Source: Enterobacter asburiae
GTDB taxonomy: Bacteria; Pseudomonadota; Gammaproteobacteria; Enterobacterales; Enterobacteriaceae
NCBI RefSeq assembly: GCF_007035645.1
Contig: NZ_AP019632.1
Span: 1,612,001-1,676,000 of the forward strand
Reading direction: 5' to 3'
Length of the DNA stretch: 64,000 nucleotides
Below, in pieces: positions 8,671 through 15,892 of this stretch. The position numbers and the translations under genes were made by a program. Each line of letters opens with the position of its first letter. Positions within the stretch are counted from its first letter, which is position 1. A model generated the notes under the pieces. It was not told the DNA's origin and ran no database searches. It saw only the letters and a program-made list of their open reading frames with translations.

Positions 8671-9588
8671 ATGAACTTAAGACGACTGAAATACTTCGTA
8701 AAAATCGTCGATATCGGCAGCCTGACTCAAGCGGCAGAAGTGCTGCATATCGCGCAGCCCGCGCTGAGCCAGCAGGTGGCTACTCTGGAAGGCGAGATGG
8801 ATCAGCAGCTGTTGATCCGCACCAAACGCGGCGTCACGCCAACGGAAGCAGGCAAGATCCTGTATACCCATGCGCGCACCATCCTTCGCCAGTGTGAACA
8901 GGCGCAGCTGGCGGTAAATAACGTGGGCCAGACCCTGAGCGGGCACGTTTCTATCGGCCTTGCGCCGGGAACGGCCGCGTCCTCTATTACCATGCCGCTG
9001 CTGCAGGCCGTTCGCGCCGAGCTGCCTGAAGTGCTGGTGTACCTGCACGAAAACAGCGGTTCCGTGCTGAATGACAAACTGCTCAACGGCCAGCTGGATA
9101 TGGCGGTCCTTTACGATCGCTCCCCGGTCGCCGGCATCACCAGCCAGCCGCTGCTGAAAGAAGATCTCTATCTCGTGGGCACCCGCGACTGTCCGGGCCA
9201 GAGCGTAGACCTTACCGCCGTGGCAGAGATGAACCTTTATCTGCCGCGCGACTACAGCGCCGTGCGCGTGCGCGTGGACGAAGCGTTCTCCCTGCGCCGC
9301 CTGACGGCCAAAATCATCGGCGAAATTGACTCAATCTCCACGCTCACCGCGGCCATTGCCAGCGGAATGGGGGTGACGGTTCTGCCGGAATCCGCAGCAC
9401 GCTCGCTGTGCAGCGCGGCGAACGGCTGGATGGCGCGGATCACCACGCCTTCGATGAGCCTGCCGCTGTCGCTGAACATGTCTGCACGCGGTTCGCTGTC
9501 GCCGCAGGCGCAGGCGGTAAAAGAGATTTTGATGTCGCTGGTCAGCAAGCCGTCGCTTGAGAACCGTGAACTCCAGCTCGTGAGCTGA
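8671..9588 (+). CDS. nac: LysR-type nitrogen assimilation control protein Nac
   Basis: A 305-residue LysR regulator nearly colinear with E. coli and Klebsiella Nac (MNLRRLKYFVKIVDIGSLTQAAEVLH at the N-terminus, QLVS at the C-terminus). Residues 1-60 form the winged HTH and the rest the effector-like domain. In relatives it is made only under nitrogen limitation and couples sigma-54/NtrC control to sigma-70 promoters (ure, hut, put, gdhA) without needing a small effector. The sequence supports this wiring through the upstream NtrC site and sigma-54 promoter. AGGGGG precedes the ATG. The paralogue cbl lies 96 bp downstream in the same direction and may be co-transcribed. Confidence 0.95.
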   Translation: MNLRRLKYFVKIVDIGSLTQAAEVLHIAQPALSQQVATLEGEMDQQLLIRTKRGVTPTEAGKILYTHARTILRQCEQAQLAVNNVGQTLSGHVSIGLAPGTAASSITMPLLQAVRAELPEVLVYLHENSGSVLNDKLLNGQLDMAVLYDRSPVAGITSQPLLKEDLYLVGTRDCPGQSVDLTAVAEMNLYLPRDYSAVRVRVDEAFSLRRLTAKIIGEIDSISTLTAAIASGMGVTVLPESAARSLCSAANGWMARITTPSMSLPLSLNMSARGSLSPQAQAVKEILMSLVSKPSLENRELQLVS

Positions 9589-9684
9589 TATTCCATAAAA
9601 GCATAAGATGCTGGTTTTTATTATTTGTTCTGCAGCGCGGCTGACTCTAACAATAGAGCTATGTCAGATGCGCCGGAGTGAATC

Positions 9685-10635
9685 GTGAATTTCCAGCAAC
9701 TTAAAATTATCCGTGAGGCGGCCAGGCGGGACTACAACCTGACCGAGGTCGCCAATATGCTTTATACCTCTCAGTCCGGCGTCAGCCGCCACATCCGCGA
9801 GCTGGAAGAGGAGCTGGGCATAGAGATCTTTATCCGTCGCGGCAAGCGGCTGCTCGGCATGACGGAGCCGGGTAAGGCTTTGCTCACCATCGCTGAGCGG
9901 ATCCTCAACGAGGCAAGCAACGTGCGTCGTCTGGCGGATCTCTTTACCAATGACGCCTCGGGCGTACTCACCATCGCCACCACCCACACCCAGGCGCGCT
10001 ACAGCCTGCCGCCGGTGATTAAAGCGTTCCGCGAACTTTTCCCCGACGTCCGTCTGGAGCTCATCCAGGGCACGCCGCAGGAAATTGAAGTGCTGCTGCA
10101 AAACGGTGGGGCGGATATCGGCATTGCCAGCGAACGCCTGAGCAACGACCCGCTGCTGGTGGCCTTTCCCTGGTTCCGCTGGTACCACAGCCTGTTACTC
10201 CCGGTCGATCATCCGCTGAATCAGGTTTCCCCTCTGACGCTGGAAGACGTTGCGAAATGGCCGCTGATTACTTACCGCCAGGGGATCACCGGACGCTCGC
10301 GCATAGACGAGGCCTTCAACCGCAAAGGGCTAACGCCGGACGTGGTGCTGAGCGCGCAGGATTCTGACGTGATCAAAACCTACGTCGAGCTGGGTCTGGG
10401 CATTGGTCTGGTGGCGGAACAGTCCAGCGGAGAACGCGAGGACGGGAACCTGGTGCGTCTTGATACGCGTCATCTGTTCGACGCAAACACCGTATGGCTT
10501 GGCCTGAAGCGCGGGCAGCTGCAGCGCAACTACGTGTGGCGCTTTATCGAACTCTGTAACGCCGGGCTGTCGGTGGATGAGATTAAACGCCAGGTGATGG
10601 AGCCGGAAGAAGTGGCGATTGATTATCAGATTTAG
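9685..10635 (+). CDS. cbl: LysR-type regulator Cbl (sulfate-starvation genes)
   Basis: A 316-residue LysR regulator of the CysB/Cbl branch (MNFQQLKIIREAARRDYNLTEV at the start, IDYQI at the end), colinear with E. coli Cbl. The N-terminal HTH is residues 1-60; the effector domain follows, in CysB-type proteins sensing adenosine phosphosulfate or N-acetylserine. Cbl activates tau and ssu genes for sulfonate use when sulfate is scarce. The nac-cbl order is the enterobacterial one, linking nitrogen and sulfur control. The gene ends at a hairpin shared with the convergent GST gene. No clear own promoter was identified in the 96-bp gap after nac. Confidence 0.95.
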   Translation: MNFQQLKIIREAARRDYNLTEVANMLYTSQSGVSRHIRELEEELGIEIFIRRGKRLLGMTEPGKALLTIAERILNEASNVRRLADLFTNDASGVLTIATTHTQARYSLPPVIKAFRELFPDVRLELIQGTPQEIEVLLQNGGADIGIASERLSNDPLLVAFPWFRWYHSLLLPVDHPLNQVSPLTLEDVAKWPLITYRQGITGRSRIDEAFNRKGLTPDVVLSAQDSDVIKTYVELGLGIGLVAEQSSGEREDGNLVRLDTRHLFDANTVWLGLKRGQLQRNYVWRFIELCNAGLSVDEIKRQVMEPEEVAIDYQI

Positions 10636-10643
10636 GTGCTGAT

Positions 10644-10671
10644 TTGCCCGGTAGCGCTGCGCTGACCGGGC
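10644..10671. repeat. REP-like hairpin between convergent cbl and GST genes
   Basis: GCCCGGTAGCGCTGCGCTGACCGGGC forms GCCCGGT/ACCGGGC arms with an internal GCGCTGCGC loop, typical of REP units. It may protect or terminate both convergent transcripts. Confidence 0.6.
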
Positions 10672-10678
10672 TCATCGC

Positions 10679-11287
10679 TTAGCTGAACGGATATTTTTTA
10701 AAGACCGCCTGTGATTCGAATGATTCGGTAACCGCCTGAATCTCTCTAAAATCCGCTGCGTTAACGACGTGCGGGATCATCGACTGAATAAACGTCCAGA
10801 CAACCGTGCTCGTGACGGCAACCTGATCGGGAACGGCGGAGGCCGGACGCGTCTCCAGCAAGGCATTCCATTCCCTGCAGGCCGCCAGCAGCTGGGTGGT
10901 AATGCGATCGACCCATAAAGCGTGCTGCTTTTCCACCGGGCGCTGGTTGTGCTCATACACATTTTGCACGGCTTTCTCTGCGGCGGCGAGGATAAAACCC
11001 AGCGTCTGAATATCGTTTGCCAGCGCATCCGGCGCGACGGGCAGAAGTCTCCGCTCGGGTGTGGCCTGAGCCTCGAAATAATTCAGTATCAGCGACGAAT
11101 CCATCAAACGTATTCCGTTATCCAGAATCAGCGTGGGCGCTTTTACCGCGGGGTTGATTCGGGAGAACGCGTCGAAGGTGCTGAATACCGACAGCGGCTG
11201 ACTTTCAAACTCAACGCCATAAAGTTCAAGGGAAATCGCCACGCGCCGTACATAAGGTGAATCCATCATGCCAACAAGCTTAATCAT
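10679..11287 (-). CDS. Glutathione S-transferase family protein
   Basis: A 202-residue cytosolic GST-fold protein. The start chosen is MIKLVGMMDSPYVRR, where the thioredoxin-like N-terminal domain begins (residues 1-80, with SPYVRR in the usual glutathione-site position and the cis-proline region KAPTLIL). An all-helical C-terminal domain follows. Longer in-frame starts exist but run through the divergent promoter region. It is divergent from a GcvA-like LysR gene at 11458, with 170 bp between them, which suggests that regulator controls it. The actual substrate, whether an electrophile or a reductive dehalogenation-type reaction, cannot be inferred. Confidence 0.85.
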   Translation of the reverse strand: MIKLVGMMDSPYVRRVAISLELYGVEFESQPLSVFSTFDAFSRINPAVKAPTLILDNGIRLMDSSLILNYFEAQATPERRLLPVAPDALANDIQTLGFILAAAEKAVQNVYEHNQRPVEKQHALWVDRITTQLLAACREWNALLETRPASAVPDQVAVTSTVVWTFIQSMIPHVVNAADFREIQAVTESFESQAVFKKYPFS

Positions 11288-11457
11288 CGTTGCCGTTTTC
11301 CTGTCTCTGTGAAATAACGCGTCATTGAAGAGGATGAACAAACAGTACAATACAAACTTCCTGGCGAATATCTTCAGTATCTTACCGTAAAGGTTAGTAT
11401 TACTGACATGTGGGCAAGTTGCCGTTATACATCCAGCGCGGATAAGGGAGTGCTTTC

Positions 11458-12351
11458 ATGTCGGATTTTCCACCCATTGCCAGTTTGCGAAGCTTTGAAG
11501 CCGTCGCCCGTCTTGGCAGCGTGACGCTGGCGGCGAAAGAGCTCCACGTTACCCATTCCGCAATCAGCCAGCAGATCAAACTGCTGGAGGAGATGGTGGG
11601 CGTAAAGCTCTTTATCCGTCAGGGACGCGGGGTGCAGATTAACGAAGAAGGGCGGCTCTATGCCTTACAGGTACGCGAGGCGTTGAACCATATCGCAGAT
11701 GCCACCCGGCTTGTACAGGTGAAGCCGAGAAAGCAGGAGCTGACGCTGGCGATGGTTCCGTCTTTTGGATGCCACTGGCTGTTGCCGCGTCTGGAACGCT
11801 TTCGGGCGAAATATCCGCTTATCACCCTTCGGATCAAGGCCAGCCTGACGGTCACCAGCCTGCAGCAGGAAGGAACAGATATCGCGATACGAATGGGGAA
11901 GGGAAACTGGGAAGGGAGCGAAAGCCATTACCTTTTTTCCGATGAGCTTATTGTGGTGGCCGCACCCGGCTATAACGGCGGCGAGCTGCCCGCTACGCCA
12001 GCTGAGATTGCAAAGAGTCATATTATTTTTTCCATGGAGTCGTGGAAAACGTGGTGCGTGAATGCGGGGCTTGAGAAAGAGATCGTGCCTGGCGGTTTAT
12101 GCATTAACGACTCGAATTTAATTATCGAAGCCGTTCGGCTCGGGAAAGGCATCGCGCTGGAGCGCCGCTCTCTGGTTCAGGATACCATTACCCGGGGGGA
12201 ACTGGTCCAGCTAACCTCAATTACCGCGCCGTATCCCTGGCCTTACTGGCTGGTGAAAGCGCGGTCAACGGAGACGAAGCCCGAGGTGGCTCTTTTTGTC
12301 GCGTGGCTGGATGAGGAAGTGGCAGCCTGGCGGCAGTTGCTGGGCTGCTGA
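11458..12351 (+). CDS. LysR-type regulator, GcvA-like, divergent from GST
   Basis: A 297-residue LysR protein. The N-terminal wHTH (residues 5-64, FPPIASLRSFEAVARLGSV) is of the GcvA/AmpR subgroup, followed by the periplasmic-binding-protein-like domain. The divergent arrangement with the GST gene implies that it regulates that gene and itself. The effector is unknown. The gene and its partner lie between cbl and the toxin-antitoxin genes, a variable position in this tRNA-Asn neighbourhood. Confidence 0.85.
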   Translation: MSDFPPIASLRSFEAVARLGSVTLAAKELHVTHSAISQQIKLLEEMVGVKLFIRQGRGVQINEEGRLYALQVREALNHIADATRLVQVKPRKQELTLAMVPSFGCHWLLPRLERFRAKYPLITLRIKASLTVTSLQQEGTDIAIRMGKGNWEGSESHYLFSDELIVVAAPGYNGGELPATPAEIAKSHIIFSMESWKTWCVNAGLEKEIVPGGLCINDSNLIIEAVRLGKGIALERRSLVQDTITRGELVQLTSITAPYPWPYWLVKARSTETKPEVALFVAWLDEEVAAWRQLLGC

Positions 12352-12478
12352 ACTTTTTTCGATGCTGCTCGTAGCAAAATGAATATCCAACAAGGGAGAC
12401 ATAGAATTACTCCGTCACGCATTCAGTATTTCCGTAACCCCACAAGATTCTGCTTTTCCATCTCAGCATAATCATCGC

Positions 12479-12503
12479 TATAGCTTTGCACATATATAGC
12501 TTT
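12479..12503. promoter_or_regulatory. Direct repeat in the higBA promoter, possible antitoxin operator
   Basis: TATAGCTTT occurs at 12479-12487 and 12495-12503, 16 bp apart, within an AT-rich promoter-like stretch just upstream of the toxin gene. Type II modules are normally autorepressed, so this is a candidate operator. The preceding 12352-12478 holds no gene I can support. Confidence 0.4.
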
Positions 12504-12516
12504 TGATCTATATTGG

Positions 12517-12882
12517 ATGGGAGGTCTTGTGTGGGCAATTAACACGACGGACAGGTTTGATCGCTGGTTCACTTCGCTTGACGATACCGAACGCGCCAGC
12601 GTACTTGCAGCACTGCTGGTTTTGCGAGAGAAGGGGCCGGGTTTATCGAGACCCTACGCTGATACGCTTAAAGGCTCTCGTCACAGCAACATGAAAGAGC
12701 TACGTATTCAGAGTAAGGGCGATCCCTTGCGGGCGTTTTTCGCCTTTGATCCAAACCGCACGGGTATCGTGCTTTGTGCGGGCAATAAGGTCGGCAATGA
12801 AAGGCGATTCTACGATGAGATGCTTCTCGTTGCTGACCGGGAATTCACTCACTGGCTGAATACATTAAAAGAGAGGGAATAG
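12517..12882 (+). CDS. higB: Type II toxin, HigB/RelE superfamily (Gp49-like)
   Basis: A toxin of up to 121 residues in the RelE/ParE-like HigB family (ribosome-dependent mRNA interferases). The core runs from FDRWFTSLDDTERASVLAALLVL through KELRIQSKGDPLRAFFAFDPNRTGIVLCAGNK to the C-terminal FYDEMLLVADREF. The first ATG (12517) has no Shine-Dalgarno; GTG at 12529 (MWAINTTDRF) is preceded by GGGAGG and may be the true start, giving 117 residues. The toxin gene precedes its antitoxin, the order typical of higBA and the reverse of relBE. It has the length usual for PF05973 proteins and no visible damage. Confidence 0.85.
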   Translation: MGGLVWAINTTDRFDRWFTSLDDTERASVLAALLVLREKGPGLSRPYADTLKGSRHSNMKELRIQSKGDPLRAFFAFDPNRTGIVLCAGNKVGNERRFYDEMLLVADREFTHWLNTLKERE

Positions 12883-12886
12883 CGCG

Positions 12887-13189
12887 ATGGGAAGAACCCT
12901 TGAGCAGCTTATAGCGGATGAAAAGCCGGAGGTTGTCGCCAGCGCTCAGGCGATAGCAACGGATATTTTGCTCAACATTCATCTTGCTGAGTTACGCGAG
13001 AAAGTACAAAAAACGCAGGTAGAAATGGCGCAGGCGTTGGGTATCAGGCAACCTACCGTTGCGGTAATGGAAAAGCCCGGGCGCGATTTGAAACTCTCTT
13101 CTCTCAAGCGCTACGTTGAGGCTGCGGGCGGAAAGCTGCGGCTTGATGTGGAGCTGCCGGACGGCACGCACTATGAGTTTGTGCTGTAG
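12887..13189 (+). CDS. higA: Type II antitoxin, HigA/XRE family
   Basis: A 100-residue HTH_3 (XRE) protein with its helix-turn-helix at about residues 45-75 (TQVEMAQALGIRQPTVAVMEK). The N-terminal part probably wraps the toxin and the C-terminal strand ends HYEFVL. It starts 4 nt after the toxin stop, consistent with co-translation. It neutralises the upstream HigB-like toxin and likely represses the operon. The stop codon is followed after 1 nt by a 28-nt copy of the tRNA-Asn downstream sequence, which marks a recombination boundary. Confidence 0.87.
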   Translation: MGRTLEQLIADEKPEVVASAQAIATDILLNIHLAELREKVQKTQVEMAQALGIRQPTVAVMEKPGRDLKLSSLKRYVEAAGGKLRLDVELPDGTHYEFVL

Positions 13190-13190
13190 G

Positions 13191-13218
13191 GCAGAAAAGC
13201 AAAAAGCCTGCTTCAAAA
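13191..13218. repeat. 28-nt remnant of a tRNA-Asn terminator
   Basis: Starting GCAGAAAAGCAAAAAGCCTG, this is identical over 28 nt to 15609-15636 and differs at one base from 8231-8258. At the other two places it is the downstream sequence and first terminator arm of tRNA-Asn. Here the second arm and the tRNA are absent. It and the copy at 15609 form direct repeats bracketing lysR-ridA-pemIK. Confidence 0.8.
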
Positions 13219-13264
13219 CCGCCGGAATGACCGTCACTCGGTGGTGATGAGCGAATAGATGCAA

Positions 13265-14185
13265 TTACTTATGGGTAGAAGTGGGGACATGCTGCTGCAT
13301 CAATTCAACGATCCAATCAATAAAAACGCGCAGTTTGGCGTTGACATGACGGTTCGGCGGAAAGGCCAGGTACAGGGGCATTGGGTTAATACGCCAGTCT
13401 TCAAATAGCGGAATCAAGGAGCCACATGCCTGATGTGCTGCCGCCATATAAACGGGTAGCGCAATCACGCCTAATCCCGCGAGCCCGGCTTCGAGGTAGG
13501 CATTGCCATCATCCACTGCAAGCACGTAGCTGCCCGTGATTTCAATATGTTCGCTCTCACCGTGCAGTACCAGAGGATCAACCTTACCGGTGCGTGAGGA
13601 CAAGAATCCCACTATGCGATGGTCCGTGTTTTCCAGCTCTCGCGGATGCGCAGGTGCGCCGAGGCGTTCCACATAGCTCGGTGCGACGTAAACACCGATT
13701 TGCAAATCGCCGACATGGCGTGCGATCAGGGACTGGTCATTGATTTCACCGCCGCGCACGACGCAATCCACGTTGTCGCCAATCAGATCCACCACCCGGT
13801 CACTCACGCCCATGTCGAACTGGATATCAGGGTAGCGCGCGTGAAAAGCCGGTAGCGCGGGCACCAGCACCAGGCGGGCGAGAGGAGTGGGCACGTCCAC
13901 CCGTAGTCGCCCCCGGGGCACCATCGTCGCACTGGACAGGCTGTTTTCAGCATCTTCCATGTCCGCCAGCAGGCGGATGACGCGCTCGTAGTAGACCGCG
14001 CCATCAGGAGTCACACCGAGCCTGCGGGTGGTGCGGTGGAGCAGCTTGACGCGCAGGCGCGCTTCCAGCTGTTGAATAAGCTGCGTCACCGTGGTTTTGC
14101 TCATATGAAGCGTTTGGGCAGCCCTGGTGAAACTGCCTGCCTCCACCACGCGAGCAAAGGCGCGCATCGCATCGAAACGATCCAT
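13265..14185 (-). CDS. LysR-type regulator, divergent from ridA-like gene
   Basis: A 306-residue LysR regulator of the DmlR/AaeR-like branch. The start chosen is MDRFDAMRAFARVVEAGSF, the canonical HTH beginning; an upstream in-frame start would add 18 atypical residues. The HTH covers residues 1-60 (FTRAAQTLHMSKTTVTQLIQQLE), followed by the effector domain. It is divergent from the RidA-family gene at 14327 and probably controls it. It lies within the 2.4-kb stretch bounded by tRNA-Asn terminator repeats, so it may have arrived as cargo. Confidence 0.85.
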   Translation of the reverse strand: MDRFDAMRAFARVVEAGSFTRAAQTLHMSKTTVTQLIQQLEARLRVKLLHRTTRRLGVTPDGAVYYERVIRLLADMEDAENSLSSATMVPRGRLRVDVPTPLARLVLVPALPAFHARYPDIQFDMGVSDRVVDLIGDNVDCVVRGGEINDQSLIARHVGDLQIGVYVAPSYVERLGAPAHPRELENTDHRIVGFLSSRTGKVDPLVLHGESEHIEITGSYVLAVDDGNAYLEAGLAGLGVIALPVYMAAAHQACGSLIPLFEDWRINPMPLYLAFPPNRHVNAKLRVFIDWIVELMQQHVPTSTHK

Positions 14186-14326
14186 CCGTTGTTCTCTCTT
14201 TTCACCGATTGTTTGGATATTACAAACAATGATGGACAAAGTCGCTTGTTTATCCGCCCGCTACAGCAACTGTAAAGTGTCTTTATGTTCACCGGGCGGG
14301 TTTCGCCCCATTACAGAGGCACAAAC

Positions 14327-14716
14327 ATGACAACACGCGAAGCCGTTTTTCCCTTCGGTCGGCAGGCGCTCTACGAGCGCAACCGGTATTCACCCGCTAT
14401 CAAATCTAACGGCTTTCTGTTTGTTTCGGGACAGGTAGGTAGCCGGGAGGATGGTTCGCCTGAAGAGGATCTCAACGCGCAGATCCGGCTGGCATTCGAT
14501 AACCTTAATGCTGTTCTTACGGCTGCGGGCTGCACGTTCGATGACGTGGTTGACGTTACCCTCTTTGTCGTCGATCCCGAGTCAAACCTCGACGCTATCT
14601 GGAGTATCCTGCCAGAATATTGGGGGGAAGCGCCTTACCCGACGTTGACCGGGATCGGCGTGACGTGGCTGTACGGATTCCAGTTTGAGATTAAGGTGAT
14701 TGCCAGGCTGCCCTGA
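14327..14716 (+). CDS. RidA/YjgF-family protein lacking the catalytic arginine
   Basis: A 129-residue YjgF/YER057c/UK114-fold protein, with SGQVGSREDGSPEEDLNAQI and LTAAGCTFDDVVDVTLFV matching the family core. Archetypal RidA deaminates reactive enamines and imines using an Arg in the motif PARS. Here the aligned segment is YPTLTGIGV, with Leu in place of Arg. It therefore belongs to a Rid subfamily without that residue and may have a different reaction. It is divergent from a LysR gene 141 bp away. The gene is intact, and its product is presumably a cytosolic trimer. Confidence 0.82.
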   Translation: MTTREAVFPFGRQALYERNRYSPAIKSNGFLFVSGQVGSREDGSPEEDLNAQIRLAFDNLNAVLTAAGCTFDDVVDVTLFVVDPESNLDAIWSILPEYWGEAPYPTLTGIGVTWLYGFQFEIKVIARLP

Positions 14717-14975
14717 GCGTTACGGGTCTTTCCGACGGTCAAAAGACAATACAGCGGGCGCAGCTCCGATCCGGAAGCCGCCTCGCATTTCGTTTATCCG
14801 ATTCGCCATAACCCTTTGAACCGCAAAAAGAGTTTTTTATTATCAGCCTTCTTAGTTCCGCGCTTCGTTCCCGCCTGCACTGTCCTTCGATGGATAACGG
14901 CTTTATGGACACCTAAATACGAAAAGGAAATCACCATGAATCTGATGACTAATTGTGCACTTCCCGCCATGAATG

Positions 14976-14991
14976 TTATATTAAAATATAA
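14976..14991. promoter_or_regulatory. Palindromic operator/promoter of pemIK
   Basis: TTATATTAAAATATAA is a perfect inverted repeat with 7-bp arms and a 2-bp spacer, 16 bp upstream of the pemI start. It overlaps a likely -10 element (TATATT) and resembles autoregulatory operators of kis-kid/pemIK. The rest of 14717-15007 contains no gene I can support, though an ATG at 14936 with an AAGGAAA site could give an N-terminally extended PemI. Confidence 0.6.
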
Positions 14992-15007
14992 TATCCGGAG
15001 GTGCGCT

Positions 15008-15265
15008 ATGTATACAACTCGTCTGAAAAAGGTCGGCGGATCCATCATGCTGGCGGTTCCTCCCGCCGTGCTGAAAACGCTGGAGCTGTCGACGGACAGC
15101 GAAGTCGGCATGACCATTAATAATGGCTGCCTGATTATTGAACCCCAGAAGCGGCCTCACTATTCGCTTGAGGAGCTGCTGGCGCAGTGCGATCCGCACG
15201 CTGAAATGAGCGAAGAGGAGCGGGAATGGATCGATGCGCCTGCGGTGGGCAGGGAGATCCTGTAA
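15008..15265 (+). CDS. pemI: Antitoxin PemI (Kis/MazE family)
   Basis: An 85-residue AbrB/MazE-fold antitoxin very close to PemI/Kis of plasmids R100 and R1 (MYTTRLKKVGGSIMLAVPP at the start, YSLEELLAQCDPHAEMSEEEREW in the C-terminal toxin-binding part). GGAGG lies 7 nt before the ATG. The N-terminal half forms a swapped-hairpin DNA-binding dimer; the C-terminal tail masks PemK. It is directly adjacent to pemK with no gap (TAA then ATG). An in-frame start at 14936 would add 24 residues not seen in plasmid PemI. Confidence 0.93.
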   Translation: MYTTRLKKVGGSIMLAVPPAVLKTLELSTDSEVGMTINNGCLIIEPQKRPHYSLEELLAQCDPHAEMSEEEREWIDAPAVGREIL

Positions 15266-15598
15266 ATGGACAGAGGGGAAATCTGGCTTGTTTCACTGGA
15301 TCCGATTGCTGGCCACGAGCAAAGTGGAAAACGTCCGGTTCTTATCGTATCGAAGGCATCGTTTAACAAGCTGACCCGGTTACCGGTAGTGGTTCCCGTC
15401 ACCAGCGGCGGAAACTTTGCACGTACAGCAGGTTTCACCGTTTCACTGGAAGGGGCGGGGACAACAACAACGGGCGTTATTCGCTGCGATCAGCCCAGAA
15501 CCATTGATATGTCTGCCCGGAACGGCATGCGGCTGGAACGCATACCTGACGCCGTTGTAAATGAAGTGCTTGCCAGGCTGGATGCGATTCTGAATTAA
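15266..15598 (+). CDS. pemK: mRNA interferase toxin PemK (Kid/MazF family)
   Basis: A 110-residue CcdB/MazF-fold endoribonuclease, closely similar to plasmid PemK/Kid (MDRGEIWLVSLDPIAGHEQ, RPVLIVSKASFN, VPVTSGGNFARTAGF, CDQPRTIDM). Family members cleave single-stranded mRNA at UAH-type sites; the catalytic Asp in CDQPRTIDM and the Arg in that segment are present. It forms an operon with pemI. Its stop codon is 10 nt from the tRNA-Asn terminator repeat, so the module sits exactly at the downstream side of tRNA-Asn copy 2. This suggests integration there and a plasmid origin. Confidence 0.93.
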   Translation: MDRGEIWLVSLDPIAGHEQSGKRPVLIVSKASFNKLTRLPVVVPVTSGGNFARTAGFTVSLEGAGTTTTGVIRCDQPRTIDMSARNGMRLERIPDAVVNEVLARLDAILN

Positions 15599-15608
15599 CA
15601 TCAGTGAC

Positions 15609-15646
15609 GCAGAAAAGCAAAAAGCCTGCTTCAAAAGCAGGCTTTT
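15609..15646 (-). terminator. Terminator and repeat downstream of tRNA-Asn copy 2
   Basis: AAAGCCTGCTT pairs with AAGCAGGCTTT across 15619-15646. The first 28 nt are identical to the orphan copy at 13191-13218. Confidence 0.85.
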
Positions 15647-15652
15647 CAAATT

Positions 15653-15728
15653 TGGCTCCTCTGACTGGACTCGAACCAGTGACATACGGATTAACAGTCC
15701 GCCGTTCTACCGACTGAACTACAGAGGA
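15653..15728 (-). tRNA. tRNA-Asn (anticodon GTT), copy 2
   Basis: Identical over 76 nt to the copy at 8275-8350, with GTT anticodon and encoded CCA. About 170 bp around both copies, including terminator and upstream promoter region (GTGTGAACGGGGCG...), differ at only a few bases. The two genes lie 7.4 kb apart in direct orientation, flanking nac, cbl and the accessory genes. Confidence 0.97.
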
Positions 15729-15861
15729 ATCGTGTGAACGGGGCGAATATTATCGACCTGCGTTCACCTTGTCAAAGGGGGAAATTAAACTTTTCGTTTG
15801 TTTGCCGACAATTTCAGCAAATCGCTGATTTTATAGCAAATTCGCGTTGAAATTACACAGC

Positions 15862-15887
15862 AAAATGCGCCGCCCGCAGGCGGCGCG
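15862..15887 (-). terminator. Terminator of the aerobactin operon
   Basis: GCGCCGCC (15867-15874) pairs with GGCGGCGC (15879-15886); on the minus strand it is followed by ATTTTG. It lies directly after the iutA stop codon. Confidence 0.75.
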
Positions 15888-15892
15888 CAGGA

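Noticed and set aside
14816..15265. Long in-frame extension upstream of PemI
   Set aside because: It runs through a region with an operator palindrome and promoter; plasmid PemI proteins begin at the 15008 ATG, which has a strong GGAGG site.
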